From positions 62,001 through 126,000 of the forward strand of contig WHUX01000153.1 in NCBI GenBank assembly GCA_015179025.1: a stretch of 64,000 nt of DNA. Reading direction: 5' to 3'. Below, in pieces: positions 19,272-32,634 of the stretch (positions are counted from its first letter, which is position 1; the number at the start of each line of letters is the position of its first letter). Both the position numbers and the translations under genes were made by a program. The notes under the pieces were generated by a model, which saw only the letters and a program-made list of their open reading frames with translations, had not been told where the DNA came from and ran no database searches. This stretch comes from Terfezia claveryi. Taxonomy: Eukaryota > Ascomycota > Pezizomycetes > Pezizales > Pezizaceae.

Positions 19272-20562
19272 AAATTTCTTAAGCCAGATACCATAGGCGT
19301 TGCTCCTTCAATGCGGGAATACCTAGTGCTGGCCGTGGGGAATAAGTTTGATTCACTTGTGTAGATATGCCTGCGGACCTGTCGGCTTTAGAGTTCCACT
19401 ATGTACCTACCAGAGCGTTCTTAGGTAGGTATTTGCGATTATGCTCCAAGTTGACTTCTTGATCAAACTTGTCAGACAATATCAGGAGCCCGCTCTCATC
19501 ATATTATCTTTTTTTTTTTACATTTTAAGTACACCAAATGCTGTGGAATAAAATTTTGTTAGCACCACATCCCAACCTGGTCGATATCAGGTACTTAATA
19601 TTGATTCTCGCTAGTAGGAAGTAGTGTTGATTCATGATAGTGTATTGTGCGTTGCAGTATTGGTTTCGTGGGCTCATGCTACCTGTTTCTTAAACCTAAT
19701 CGTACATAAATTCTGAACCCACAGCCGATACGATTATAATACACTCAAAGTATTATGTGGGCCCTGCTCGTGCCCGTGCCTCCTACGGTACATGCTACAG
19801 CTCAAGCAAGACACTTCATCTGTAAGTCATTTCAAAAAATTACCCTCAAAAGAACCAATTTCTACACCTACACTTGCTGGTAATCAGGAATATGAGGATT
19901 CAGAGAATTTATTAGACCATTACGTATCAACGCTTACCTTATACCGATTCCTATCAGGACTGCTCAATGATAATACAGTCCAGCTTTTCTATCGCAGGTG
20001 TTGATGTATTGAAGCTGCTTAACTTGATGTCTCTCCCACCTCCTCTGGAGTTGTTTCTGGTCCCCCTAGTCCACCTGTAATAGTTCCCCCCTCTGTTTCT
20101 TTCTGTTGCTCTTTCCATACGTACAAGACTAGCGCTTGCCTAGTCTGGTTGGCACAAGCCTCTCGTAGAGAGCGCTTGCTCATCTTGGATATAAGAATAT
20201 TCCCCCCCTCCTGCAAGACTACGATTGACCACATGCCACAGGTACCTGCAAAGTGCTAGCTGAGTTGCAATCGCCGGTTACCCTCAGCCACCCACCGCGG
20301 CTTGGCAACTCCTTCCCACCCCGATAAGGTGCCAGTGTGGCTGCAAGAGGGTCAAGACTTAGATAAGCAAGCTTATTGGGCACAGCTCGCTGGCCACCCG
20401 ATGATCCCCTCTCTCCTCTTCAACCTCACTCTTTCATTCCCCCACAGCCCTCCACACTCCTCCAAAGGAGGTTCGTGCCCCACACTACTGCCTCACCCTC
20501 CTTCAAGCAGTAAACTCTGTCGCCCCCTCCTCCCACGCTACAACGGTTTATATCCTTCACCC
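19272..20562. other. Gene-less stretch upstream of the 885-aa gene
   Basis: Holds the mini-element at 20131-20179 and a short fragment of the 16174-16824 element (GGATATAAGAATATTCCCCC at about 20186). 20240-20562 is probably the 5' leader of the following gene: C-rich, with an in-frame upstream ATG at 20401 that I do not choose because the following residues are low-complexity. Confidence 0.4.
20131..20179 (-). mobile_element. Ultra-short hairpin element with 9-bp direct repeats
   Basis: The 31-bp body at 20140-20170 starts CTAGTCTGGTTGGCACAAGC and ends CTCTCGTAGAG. It is flanked by perfect AGCGCTTGC at 20131-20139 and 20171-20179. Read in reverse it matches the 59371-59400 body (CCTCTTCGAGGGGCTTGTGC...) and the 18075-18105 body. 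The left repeat is preceded by AGACT, as if another element had ended there. Confidence 0.75.
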
Positions 20563-23376
20563 ATGTCTCTCTTTAAGGCTTTGCGTTCAGCAAGTCTGCA
20601 TGGCCAGTCTTCAATTTCGTCTTCTTCCAAGCCTGATCGCGAGTATAGTCCTGGCCTTTCCCAGCAAGCAATCGATATCCTCGAGAACCGCTGTCCATCG
20701 CCAGATTTACCAAACCCCTCCGCATTCCGATCCAAGGTCTCATCTCCAGCCATGAGGCTCTTTGCTCCCATTCCGTCTCCATTAGAACACTTGGTACCTT
20801 ACACTGCAAAGACCACACTGGTGTCCCCTGCGGTCGCAGGCCACCTCAATTCGAATCTCGCCTCTACCCCAACAGTACAAGGCAAATACAGACACGTGGT
20901 TGCCAGATCGTTCTTCTCCAAGTTGGTCGAAAGGCTTATTAACGCCATCCATCCACCACTCACGGGCAGACATTCCAGGCTTACCCCTTCGACACTGGAC
21001 GACATTGCGGACTATCTCTCTGAAAACAACAGTGAGCCTTGGGGGGATGAGGTTCACATTAATAGGGTTGGAGGTATGAGCCACGAGGAGAGGGTACGGA
21101 AAATCCTGGTGTTTGATGTGTTTACGTAAGTTGAATGTCTCTTCTAATTTCATTGTGATTGAGCTGCAATACAGACATCCCCATTATAGCTACCCGAAGA
21201 TACTAACTCGCTCACAGTACAGAAAACAAGGCCTTGAGGACATTTGCTATCGGCCCATCAGCACAGTCACCCCTCTACATCCTCTATCCTCTCAAGCATC
21301 CATATGATGAGGCCCTCCTGGAGACACTGGCAAACAGAGGAGACAGAATTTGTATCTATCCTCCATACATCTCCGATCCCAATGATGTCGAGGAACAAGA
21401 TAAAGCCGAAGAAGCAGGGAAAGTGGATAAGAAGACCCAGAAGAATAGCTTCTGGAATAAAGCGTTTAAGAAGCTCTATGAAGTAACAAAGCGAAAGCCG
21501 ATCGCGAGTCAGAAGCAGTCCACATCTATCCCTTTGAAAACACTTCGCCCCATTGCAGCAGGGCCAGTAGAACCACAGGTCACTTACGCACTGTCACAGT
21601 CCTTTCTCCAGTTCCGGGACCCATTAGAGGGATACAGATCAGAGACGATATCTGGGATACGTTGGAGTAGCCTTTGGATCAATCAACGGCTCCGTAACTG
21701 TCTGAATGACCCACCAGCGCCTGAGCCTACTGAGGAGGAGCTCACGGAACAGGCCCGTCAAACTATCAGAATTGCCTGTTACGAAGCTCGCCTCGCAAAA
21801 CTTACCGGCCTTCAGAAATGGTTCTATGAGTTGGTACATAAAAGGAAGGCCTCCAAAAGGGTTAAGATTAAAAGTAAACCCGTCGGAGCCAAACCGAGCC
21901 GAGCAGACCAATACACTCAGCATGAAGCACATAAGGACAGACAGGATGCTGGTGCAATATTTATTAAACCCGATATCACCACCCCACAGGATATCCGAGT
22001 GGCAGAGTACATCCTCCCTGTCCTTGATGCGGCGAAAAAGACAGACAAATGTACACAAGGCAGACTCAGTCACTGCTCTACCGATACAGGCTACTCAAGT
22101 GCAAAACACCTGTCGATGGTCACACTCATTAATAGTCAAGGGTCTGCCACGTCAGGACCGCAGGAGAAGCCGAAGATAACACTGCAGAGCAAGCACCCAA
22201 TTCTCCGCCGTGACCCACTACTCCATCTCTCCGAGCCTCTGACGCGGCGCCCACAGACTATACATGATCTCAGTACCTTGATCGGTCACCTAAAGCTAAC
22301 GCTGCCAACTCTCGTGCCAGACGAGTCCGCTTTTCATACCGAATATGTTACCCCTGATGAGTATCCAACTTTCCGTCCACACAAGTGTTCCAATGAGTTG
22401 GTAGGCGATGAAACTGGCATCCAAATCTTCTACGAACCGCCTTCTTTTCGCAATGAGGCCGAGAAGCGGCGAAGTGGTATAGAGTATATCAGCGGCAGGT
22501 ACTTGTGGGTCCATAAAATGACCAATTGGGTAGTTATCTATGAGCGGAGGAAACCCAGCAAGAGGGAGAGGCGTAAGGACATGAAGAAGGAGAAGAAGGA
22601 GCGGGAGGAACGTGAGGAGGCGCAAAGGACTTGGGGAAGTGCGGATTGGAAATCAAGGGAGGAGAAGTCACAGAAAAGACTAGCGAGGGGGCCACCAAAG
22701 AATTTTGGGAGAGTCAAGGTTAGTCAATCCCGGTCCCCTAAAATGTGTTGAAGCCCGTTTCAACCTAATAGGTTTCTTGTAGTTGTACACACCAGTAGCC
22801 TCCGGAGAAGAGCTTATTGGCTATCTCAACTTGGAGAAAGGGCAATTTTCCATCAGCAGAAATGTCACCATTGAGAACTTACACCTTGCAGTTCTAGCGA
22901 TGTTTTCGGTGGTGAATTTGGAAGAAGCGATCGAGAAGGAGCGGCAGTTGCTTAAGACATTTGAAGCAACTAAGAACCTCTCTGATTTGCAAGCGCTTCC
23001 TGTTCTTAACAAAAAGGAGAACCCCACGGCAATAAATGAAGAGATTCAAACTCCACCTAAGGCCCAATATCCAGAATCTGGGCTACAAGGTCCAGCAATC
23101 CAACTATTCGGAACGGGGGGAACTGCGGAAGAATTCGTCATCGTCGGCGATAACAATACCAAAACGTACTTTGGGTCCATCGGTGTTCAGGAACTTGTCA
23201 GGAGAGCAACGTCACCAACCACTGCCAAGTTTGACACTGGGGCTGAATCCGACTCTGACTCCGGATCCGATGGCCTTCGGGAAATTATCCGGAGAACTTC
23301 ACGTGGCTGGAGGCGATGTTCCGAAGACTCTGATCAAAGAAAGTTTCAACTTCCCAGATGCCCTCCTCCGGCTTGA
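20563..23376 (+). CDS. Three-exon gene, 885-aa protein of unknown function
   Basis: Exons 20563-21125, 21218-22718 and 22783-23376. The first intron has GTAAGT, a perfect TACTAAC branch point and CACAG; the second has GTTAGT, CCTAAT and TTGTAG; all phases fit. The start MSLFKALRSAS follows CTTCACCC-ATG. The N-terminal part is Ser/Pro-rich; a conserved-looking segment (HEERVRKILVFDVFTTENKALR, in parts, and FAIGPSAQSPLYILYPLKHPYD) spans the first splice. The middle is basic with many Lys/Arg; residues about 650-700 form a charged, probably helical run (KRERRKDMKKEKKEREEREE). The tail has an acidic Asp/Ser patch. No known domain is evident; nuclear localisation is possible. The next gene, 24435-25672, is convergent. 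Confidence 0.7.
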
Positions 23377-24434
23377 GTTGATTTGATTTGATTTGATTTG
23401 AAACCTTTGCGTGAATTGCTTTTTTTTTTTTAGTGTTATATCTGTTGCAGCTTTGGGAACCAGACCGCTCACAACTGATTGGAATTCTCCTCTAGGAATT
23501 TTCTTTTATGTAAAGACCAATTTACTCATATATCTTCTCACCATGATTCCTGTATCTCATGGAGGGGTTTGCGGATATGAACAATTATGTCCATTTTCAG
23601 AAGGAGCTTTGGGGACAGTGTGACTACATTGGCTCCGCGACCTGGGTCTTTCTCCTTTATGAACTTGCTAGATCGTTGCTCTGTACTTTTTGCTTCTCGA
23701 TATTGTGGCCTGTGGGGGGGTTTGGGTATACATACAACTATGCCGGTTTGGGCTCGGGGGTAGTACAACTTGTAGGCTTGTTAAGAAAATTGTCCGCTGG
23801 CTAGGGGTCAGAAGAGATGCCGTTGCGTTGGATAGATAACATGTCGGGGTTTCTAGAGAGGCATAGTCCTCTCGACAGGCCAGGGCGATATGTATCTTAT
23901 GGAAGCAAAAAATCTTCAACTATAATGTCAATAGCATGCAGGCTCCTAAGTAAACTTCAAGACTTAGCTCAACCCGATCACACAGAAAACCAGACAAGAT
24001 CAGCATCTTCTACTATGCCATAGCGCGGCGCCGATACTATATTGTCATTCACCTAGCACTTCCGTATAACTCCTGTGTCCTCAGTGTCCTCATACTTTTT
24101 TACAAGTAATTTGTTAATATATATATGAGTGGCTAAATAACGTATAGGGCCCTTTACGCTCCCAACATACCAAAAAAATACAAATTACGGAAACAGGAAG
24201 AAACCCGTGCCAGGTACATATAGGAGCATATAGTACACCTTATGAAATATAAACAAAACACACGAATTACAAATACAAAAATCCTACTTTGAAAAAATAT
24301 CAACTGATACCAGGTCATACATAGACAAGCAAGCACCACCCAAAGGAAAAATAGTAAAATAAACCAACGGACTGTCAAAAAAGCCCATCACTCATATATG
24401 TCACCCTCCATGTTAATCTCCGGTCTGGCAAACG
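23377..24434. other. Intergenic space between convergent genes
   Basis: Begins with a fourfold TTGAT microsatellite (23375-23400) and a T run. Short frames at 23411-24023 show no domain. 24090-24400 is AT-rich and probably the shared 3' region. I see no other structure. Confidence 0.5.
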
Positions 24435-25672
24435 CTAATTCGTTCGAATCAGTCTCCCATCCACTCCTCTGACCCAAGGCCTTTGCGCCTTTACCAGCTC
24501 AGCGTGAATTTCTGCCGCTCTCTCTTCACTCTTTGCCCGCACCGCAGTTTGGGTTTCTCCCACTCCATCTCCACCCTGGGTTTGTTCCTTCTCTCCGCCA
24601 GCGCCCTTTTCAAGTGGTTCATCCACCTCCACTTCGAACAGATTTTCACATTCCAGTCTATCAAGTTTACTAAACTCAAAGATCAGATTTTTCAGTTCAT
24701 CTAGGTGAGTGTCATCCCAGTTACCCGTTGTGTGGAACATGTCGTTATGAGATTTCCCGCAAGGACACACAACTTTCCTTCCAAGCACTCGTATCTCTTG
24801 GACAAACGAGTTTCCACTTTGTTGGCCCAGCTCCTGGAAATCGAGCTTCATCGCCATAAGGATAAGTTTCTCCAATCGGTTCGTGTGTTCTAAATGCATG
24901 CTCCACACAATTTCCATACCGCATTTTTTGTAGTCGTACACCCGGTGATTGGGATCCGCAGTTCGCCCAATTTTAATCCTTCGCTCCCCCTGCGGATTTT
25001 GGGGGGAACAGGCGATGTACAGTTCCTCCTTAACTTCTCTTGTTTTATTTAGGTATGCAATTAATGCCCTTTGAGTCTTGGGCGAAAATCCCATCCCTCG
25101 AATAATGTGTTCTAGATAGAAGGGTTTATTTCAGCACGAGTTCCTCTAATTATCTTCATATAGGGATATCAATTATGTTATGTATACTCACCAGGCTGCA
25201 GCTGATTACTCTGGATTGTCAGATTAGATCCCCGAGGGGTCGAGGAACCTGAAGGTCTAAGTGGTCGTGGCACCCAGCTTCTCCACGTCCTCGCCCGTCT
25301 AGGCCCATCTGCTCCGATTTCACGGATCTGATAGAGGGCTGGTCCTGCTAAGCCTTCAACCTTGGTGGTAATCACCACTGCTGGCGCAACATTCTCACTC
25401 ACGGAAATCCCATGATTAAAGCCGGATGATTTGCCCCTCACTGGAGATGTTTCGCGGGTATCCTCACTCGAAACTTGTGGCGTCGTTGTTTGAGCTTGGC
25501 TAATGTTTGCATGCACAGAGGGGTGGGGTGCTGGGGCAGCTGGCGTGGCGGATTGGTAGGAGGGAATAGGGCTAGGCTTCAGGACATGCCTCCAGCAGAA
25601 GTCCCCTTGCTTGGTGGTTAGCCGACATTGGTTACCCTTTTGGTTGTATGACTGGCACCGCTTAGCAGGCAT
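24435..25672 (-). CDS. T5orf172/GIY-YIG-like domain protein with N-terminal Cys/His motif
   Basis: Exons 25672-25192 and 25111-24435 (385 aa). The 80-bp intron has GTGAGT and ATCTAG; splicing joins CAG-CCT-G|AA-CAC in frame. The start MPAKRCQSYNQKGNQC carries a C-X8-C-X9-C-X2-H cluster typical of fungal proteins with a T5orf172 domain. That domain follows in exon 2: EELYIACSPQ, RRIKIGRTADPNHRVYDYKK and a later HLEHTNRLEKLI. T5orf172 is a GIY-YIG relative thought to bind or cut DNA; a catalytic set cannot be confirmed by eye. A further KVVCPCGKSH motif may bind zinc. Between the two parts is a Ser/Thr/Pro-rich linker; the tail is acidic. Such genes are often multicopy in fungi. Substrate unknown. 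Confidence 0.75.
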
Positions 25673-28020
25673 ATCCCTCAGAGCTTTATTAACTATAAGC
25701 GAGAAGAGCGTCGGGGGCGGCTAGGTACTGAGTATCAATCGACGGCGGTTGCAAGGTGTACTCAAACAAACAGCGAGCAGGCCAGTTCAAATGTCCTTAT
25801 ATACAAAAGATACTGCCCGGTCAGCCTCTCCATACACCCCCCCCCCCCCCCCTCTCCCTCTCACCTTCCGCGTTTCGCAAATAGACACTGCAATGCACTT
25901 GAAAGGTTCGCTCGGATATGGAGCAAGCATGCAGGATGGAGTCGAATGATCCACAACATTGCGTTCTCCATAATTACAACGCTGCGAGAAAGGTTTTGGT
26001 CTTGAGTCATTGCGGTCTATTTACTAACCTTACCTGCAGTCATTTTAACTAGCAGATGCAGCTGCGTGGCCAGTAAGTTACAGATGCAAAATCCCATTGG
26101 CGATATTATAGTGGATGTTTCACACGTTTCACAAGGATCCATCCAATCAATATTCCCAATTGCGAGCGCTTATGATTGTACAGTGTATATACAAGTGTAT
26201 CCGTCCCAGCGCCACACAGCTTTGAACTTCACACCCTGGAGATCAGAGCCGAAACTTATTTTGACATTCGTTTAGCGATTCACTTGATCCCGGAGGTAAG
26301 CCGCGCGTGTGGGTCACAATCCTTGTCGTAACTTATGCGGCCTCGTGATTTGAGTTACCAACATGCAAGTACCGGTACCTGTTGTGGGTGTGCACACGCA
26401 GGTAATCGAACCTCGTTCACGCCGGTCGCTGGTTTAGGTAGGTTACATCCGCGCGGAAAGTCATTTTTATTTGATAACCAATTTATTCCCTGTCAACATT
26501 ACCGCATCCTAATTCCGGATATCACGATGTTTGTGATGCAGAATTCTACGACTTCCTGAAATCTCAGCCGTGGCATATATGTATATATCTTTTATGTATA
26601 TACGATATAAACCCTCAATATGGTTCAAGTCAAGTCGTCCGCCGCGGAGACCTTAGGCCAGATTAGATTATTAACAGCATAAATCTCTCCCCCACGTCCC
26701 ACGGCGGATATGATTTGGGTCAGAGCTCCCGCCGGAAACGCCCCGCGAGTGATATCAACACAAATTACATTATCAATTTAAAATATGCGGCGGAGGTATC
26801 GGTCTTACTGCACCATTATACCCGATACCCAAATCACTGAATAGACCACAGCAGTGAAACAGATTTTATCCCTACACATTATCACAACTCATTATCATCA
26901 GTCCAGAAGCTGGCTGGCACGATGTTATACCCGAGTTTCCTTTAGCCCTTCCGAGTATACGGTATAAACTGCTGTATAAAATGTGACACAAGAGGCGACG
27001 CATGCGCCATTGTTACCCAAGCATCTCATTTCCGATGGATAAAAAAAAAACTCAGGCATCGTGCATGCTATTGTTCCCCCTTTTTTAAGGGTATTCTAGT
27101 TCTGAGACAGGCAACTACACATGGATATAGGCACCATGTATCCATTCCAAAGGAGTGAGCAAATGCCGTGATATGTTATCGGTAGTTGTGTTTTTAAATC
27201 TTAACCAATTACAAAGATGCTCTCTTGATCAACAACTTCGGCAATGATACCTTTAAAGGATACTGTACTTCTGAATCACCAGCCTGCTTGTGTAGGCCTT
27301 TCAGCTCAGAGTTACAAATACCTGAATCAATCAATGATCAACTATACATATTGCCATCTATACAGCTCTTCTGATGCCGGATAAGCGTAGGGTTTTCTTC
27401 ACCCACAAGAATCCATGACTAACTGCATATATATGCCAGATGATGGGCTGAACCAAAAGCCAGTGTTTATGCCCTATGCAAAAGGTCTACGTTTGGTATG
27501 TTTGGTATACAGAGTAGTAACTAGCTACCTCCCAAAATGTAAATCGTGAGCTTGGATATAGGTAGATAGCGGTCAATCTAAAGGATCCAACTGCAATTGC
27601 GAAACTGAGTAAAAGAGTGTAGGGAAGGAACCATGAAGTCATCAAAGCATCAAAACCTCGGGTCCGGACTCCGGCTGCCGCTCGTACATGTATGTATACT
27701 TGCCTCAAGCAAAATATATACAGTAGACACTTCACTTGCCCAATAGTCCGTTGAATCGGGTCTACTCTGGTTATCGGGCCCTGGAACAAGGAGAACAAAC
27801 GAGAAAGGTCGGTTTTTCGTTTTCAAATCGGTAGATAGTGGCTATCCTGTCTCATGCTCTGTGTATGCGCAGCTGCTACTGCGGCTATAGCTGAAATATG
27901 CATCTCGTAGGTACAGTAGGTAGTAGGGGCTGTAATTGATACAAAGATCACTGCTCAGCACAGCTGCGCGCGGACAAGCAAGGGTGTGTGTTTGAACGGT
28001 GGTTGGATTTGAAGAGCCCC

Positions 28021-28120
28021 AGGGTTATATATGTTCTGGGCCGCTCGCGGGCATCGGCCGCCCATGCCGCCCGCGGGCGGCATCCCACTATCCCCTTGTG
28101 GGCAATTAATATATTTACTG
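28021..28120 (-). repeat. Dispersed GC-rich repeat, copy 1
   Basis: On the minus strand this reads ATTAATTGCCCACAAGGGGA-TAGTGGGATGCCGCCCGC..., ending GCGAGCGGCCCAGAACATAT. The same string of blocks in the same order occurs on the plus strand at 29071-29142. Copy 1 holds an extra palindromic GCCCGCGGGC insertion of about 24 bp. A GC core inside AT-rich flanks suggests a remnant of a repeat family; class unknown. Confidence 0.6.
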
Positions 28121-29070
28121 AACTCGGCAAGTAAGATTGGTATACTACCATGTGATATCTAATTAGGTATGCCCGGTAGATCTGATGTGAGATAATAGGT
28201 TCGACATAAGATACGGTATTATAGTCACATGAGTACTGAGTATTTTTGCTTTTTTCTTAAAAAAAAAAAAAAGACATATTATGGATCTGGGGTGGGCAGT
28301 TTGTCGATGCCGAGCACCGTCTTCGTAGTTTAAAAGCCCAGCTGAGATCCGGTATTGTGAGATTTATTCATTCCTCAATATCATTATATTACAACACCTG
28401 CCCTTGGTTTTCTACCCGGTTTATTTACCCATCTACTTTACTACTCTACCTTACAAATCCACCATTCATCCCCATTATGTATGTCCGCAACTCAAGTATC
28501 AGACAATGCGCCATGCTCAGCTGTAGGCTGCTCCTGAGCGCCAGTTAGAGTTCCCGACCTCCAACCTATGGAACCTTTCACCGGTGGAACACAAGAAGCA
28601 TTTCATCAGTACCTACATGACACTCCACATTGCTTACGATTTGATGGTACTCGATATTAGATTAATATAAGGTATGGCTTTTACAGGCTTAAGATTTAGG
28701 CAAAGGTCCAAAACTGAGCATAAATGAAGAGAAAGCTCGCTTTCGATGTTGCAGAAGTTATATTTAAAACTTTGTTGTAGATTTTGTTGTACAGATGATA
28801 CTAGCAGATCATGACTGTGGCAACCTCTCAGCTCTAGCTGAATGAACACAAATCGGACTATTGAATAATAACCCAATTGACCCGGCGATTGACCCGGAGG
28901 AGATCCCAATCGATCCAGCGCTATGCAGATATTACACATTCCTCAGCTCCCAGGCCAGCTTCTGGCCGATACTGCCTGCGCCAGGATCAATGATAGCCTA
29001 GTTGTATATATTTGATATAGGTCTAGTTAGGTATATTGCTATTAATTCAAGTGCCTTATGTACCAAATCC

Positions 29071-29142
29071 AGTAATTAATACATTGCCTGCGAGGGGCAT
29101 AGTGGGTATGCTGCCCGCGAGCGGCCTAGAATATATATACCG
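29071..29142 (+). repeat. Dispersed GC-rich repeat, copy 2
   Basis: CAGTAATTAATACATTGCCT...GAGGGGCATAGTGGGTATGC...GCGAGCGGCCTAGAATATAT: about 80% match to the reverse complement of 28021-28120 without the extra palindrome. The two copies form an inverted pair 1 kb apart. Confidence 0.6.
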
Positions 29143-30174
29143 GAACGGAGGGAGATATAGTATCATTATTGATTTAACCTAGGCACCCCACAATTCGGGA
29201 AGGAAACATGAATGTTTTCTTTGACACAAAATGAAACTGCTGTCTGCACACAATGAAATTACCCTAGGTATCTAGTATACCACTATATTAACTACTCCGA
29301 GCCGTAACTACCCCGTTTCAGCACCAAGAGGTTTATAATTCATATATCGTCAGCTCATAAAGCACCTATAGCTGTATGCATCATGAGACGATCTGGTGAC
29401 TTAGCCGAATGGAATCCATGGCTTCAAACTAAAATATTCCAGTACCCGTTCTACGGGGGCGCAACGACGGAAGGGCGCCGCCGGATCCTGGCGAGCTTGG
29501 GGAGATATTGCTTCGGGTTAGTCCTTGGCTTCGGATAGAAGAGCGTCGGGATATGAAACCAACTTAATAGTAGAGTAGGAAGCTTAAATACATGCGCCGC
29601 CCACAGCTTATCTATATAGGTATTACATTCCCGGCATATTAAGCACAGCATCCCAGAATTCAAATGAGCTAGGAATCACTTTGTGCAACTGGAATTAGTT
29701 AGTGGAATTAATTCTACAGTTGCTGTGTAGCGTCTATGATAAATCTAGAGTATATTTTCATAGGACTTGATAACTTGCCGTTGTGATCATCTTTAATTAT
29801 ACTTGCTGTTTGGGCAAGGACTAAGGTCTCGACTATACATCTTAAAAACTGTAATCGATACGTGACTGGCAATCACAATATAATATCGGCATGCAAAGGT
29901 ATTCCCATCCAAACCCTGCCCAAAAAAAAAAAAAACCTTGAATCAAGGAATATATTTATTGCAGGTATGACTCTCAGCATATTTTCAATCAGAAGGATAG
30001 ATAGGTTAGAGATAGTGGGAGATTACTAAATGAGTGATCCCAAGCATTGCTAAGCAAAATCAGGTCGTTAAAATTCATTTCTACTGAACTCCTCTGGTTA
30101 ACTGCCCTCAAAACGCCGGATATATCAAACCTAATTGAAACAGAATTCCCCAAGACACTTACCCCGTACAGTTG

Positions 30175-32634
30175 TTATACCCTACCTTGCATTCCCCTTA
30201 CTTCCGAGTCGCCTTTAGCAATTAGCCTTTGATCTTTCAACCCTAGATCATTAGGCCGCAGCTTACCAAACTCTAATATCCATCGTCTGGTACCCTCCTC
30301 GTTCTTCAAGCTGAACCATGCTCGTACAGTAGAGTCTTCGGCTTTCCCAAAAGAACTTCTTGAGATCATACTGGTGAACGTTGAAGTGCGAGGTATTTCC
30401 AAGTGTCCAATATGCCCACTCAATGGCGAAACCTCATCCGGTATAAGAATTGATCCCCTACAATAGCAAATAGTTCCCAATGCCAGAATTATCTGGACAG
30501 TCGTCATGACTACCACAAGCATGACAACCCTGGTCCAATGAACAGACAGTGTACTACGAATCGTTCCCGAGCTTTCAACGATTTGTACTTTTGGTAGCAC
30601 CTCGTCCAGGTACAGGACCAACACGCCTGCGAATCTCCCGAGAACGGCAGCAACCCATATCTCCCCATTTTCATACCCTTCATCAATCCCAATAGCATTT
30701 GCGAAATTTGTAAAGCCTTGGAGGTCGGTCACATCCCGGGATCGAAAACCATCCGGCTTTGCTGAGGGTCTTTTAGCTGTTTCTTTCTCGGAATCCGCGG
30801 TGAAACGCAAGATATATTCTGCTAGTGCGGGTTGAATGTTGGCCTCTTGGTTATCCTGGGGGTTTAGTGGAAGTTGAATCTTGTTCTCGCATTGATATGT
30901 TGCCTCTCCTGGTGAATTGAGGAATTTATCCCATAACCCTATGAACCGGTGTTAGACAGACAACTGAGGCCAAAGAGGATGAGGTAATCGATATTTTCGT
31001 TGACACTTACATATACGAACGCAAAGTGAACCACCGCTGGAATTTGCACTCTTGGGAGGGATGAACATTCGTTCATCTGCGAATCCGTCGAGTGGATGTT
31101 TCTTTGGGTCGAATATATCACTTGTGAAACTGACACTTTCTCCTTCTCGGACTCCTCGTACGATCACTTTTTTTTATACATTAGCTGTCTGGTTAGGTAG
31201 AATCCCTAAGATGCTGCTTGAGAAATACCCACAATTTCCAGCAACTAAAGTCTCATTTCGTACCACATATGTGTGACACTCCGTTTTTACCACGACAGTC
31301 CTATTGGAAGGATATGTTGTGTTGCCTTTGAATTCACGCAATCTATATTCATAACTCGCTATAGGTTGGCCTGGAACCAGTGTTTGCGTAATATCTTTTG
31401 CTGAGAATGCTTTTTCTATGACGTGGCGAACTTTGTCGTTGGCATCCGCTGTGAGGTTGGTGTTCTTTGCTTCCGTATCCGATGTTTTGACGCGAACCGC
31501 CATAGTAGCGTAATCAAACAACGTATCTGGCAGCAGTGATTGAGTTAGGATATACCCGCTAGTAACCGTCCTTCTTTCTGAAATAAGCAAATTTGGTGTA
31601 GTACCTAAAGTCATATTATGGACCCTCGAGTGCACATCCGTGAACTGCTCATTGGGTAATGGCCACCTGGAAATCGAAACACTCTCCGTGGTGCGAATAC
31701 TCTCGTCCACATTGAATGTTAGTCCAAGGAGGGCAACACTAAGGCGTGCTGAAATACTGAAAGCTAAATATATTGCCGCTAGAAGAGTGACTCGGTTAAA
31801 TGTTCGAGGCCGTTGAAACACGTGGTGCCGCAGGAGATGTGCCACCGAAGTCATAGAACCCCGAATTATGTATTTAATCTAGCGCATACCATCGCCCAAG
31901 TAGGTATAACAGATCAGAATTAACAATAAGAATATGATAGGGAAGCCAAACATGTGGGACCCACGTACTGAAAGCTCTGTATGGGGATTAGATGCCAATA
32001 CTTGGCCTCTCGCAAGCAACCCCAATTGGTCCAGCAAATAACCTATCCCCAGACTGAGAATTGCCGATAACATAATGATAGCAAAATTGAATGCCCGCTT
32101 TTCCCATTGATTCATGCTTTCTTTCCGTGCAGTTCCATATAGACATATAATTATCAATACCAGTGAAAAGGTATTCCCAAGGATGATGGCGCCTATATGG
32201 AAGGCGGATTGTTTGACAGGGAATCGTAGGACCTCTGCGCAATGGCCTGGTTGAAAATTTTCATCATCGGTGTCCACAGCCATGTATTGCTGAACAAATG
32301 GGTTGCAGGAGAACCTCAAGCTAAGGTAGGTACAGTGGATGTGGGCGCGTTTTTAACAAATGGGTTGTCTTCCTGAAGGAAATCTGTGGGGTGATGGACC
32401 AATAAATAAACAAATATGTGAAATTAACAAGGTGCAGCCTATTGGCCCTACCTCGACCATGACGACACTTGAAAATATATACCATATCAGATGTGTATTG
32501 AATTTGAACCCTTCAACTAGACTACACCCTTCCAATAAATATTCCCTGTAGCCTGGGCTGATATCACCCGCCGCACTCACATGCTTTGGGGCTGTGAATT
32601 CCACGACTTGAGAATCTATTGGCTGCCCGGCCAC
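30175..32634 (-). pseudogene. Polytopic membrane protein gene with two in-frame stops
   Basis: Exons 32634-31969, 31878-31011 and 30938-30175. Intron 1 has GTACGT..CTAG and intron 2 GTAAGT..CATAG; phases agree. The protein has about five membrane segments in the first part (NTHLIWYIFSSVVMVEV, FHIGAIILGNTFSLVLIIIC, FAIIMLSAILSLGIG), then RVTLLAAIYLAFSISARLSV, a long Asn-rich outer domain with glycosylation-like sites, and a last segment VVMLVVVMTTVQIILALGTI before a basic cytosolic tail. I recall similar unnamed integral membrane proteins in Aspergillus relatives. Two TAA codons lie in frame, at 32353-32355 and 31174-31176, and no initiating ATG is found at the 5' end. Either it is recently dead or I have missed introns; no intron of normal length removes either stop. 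Confidence 0.6.

Larger units (their letters stand above)
25673..30174. other. Long gene-poor stretch
   Basis: No supported gene in 4.5 kb. Poly-C at 25838-25854, AT-rich islands (26560-26640) and poly-A/T runs (27045, 28258) occur. A GC-rich repeat is present at 28021-28120 and again inverted at 29071-29142. Open frames are short with no domain. The first 300 bp are the promoter side of the T5orf172 gene. Confidence 0.5.
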
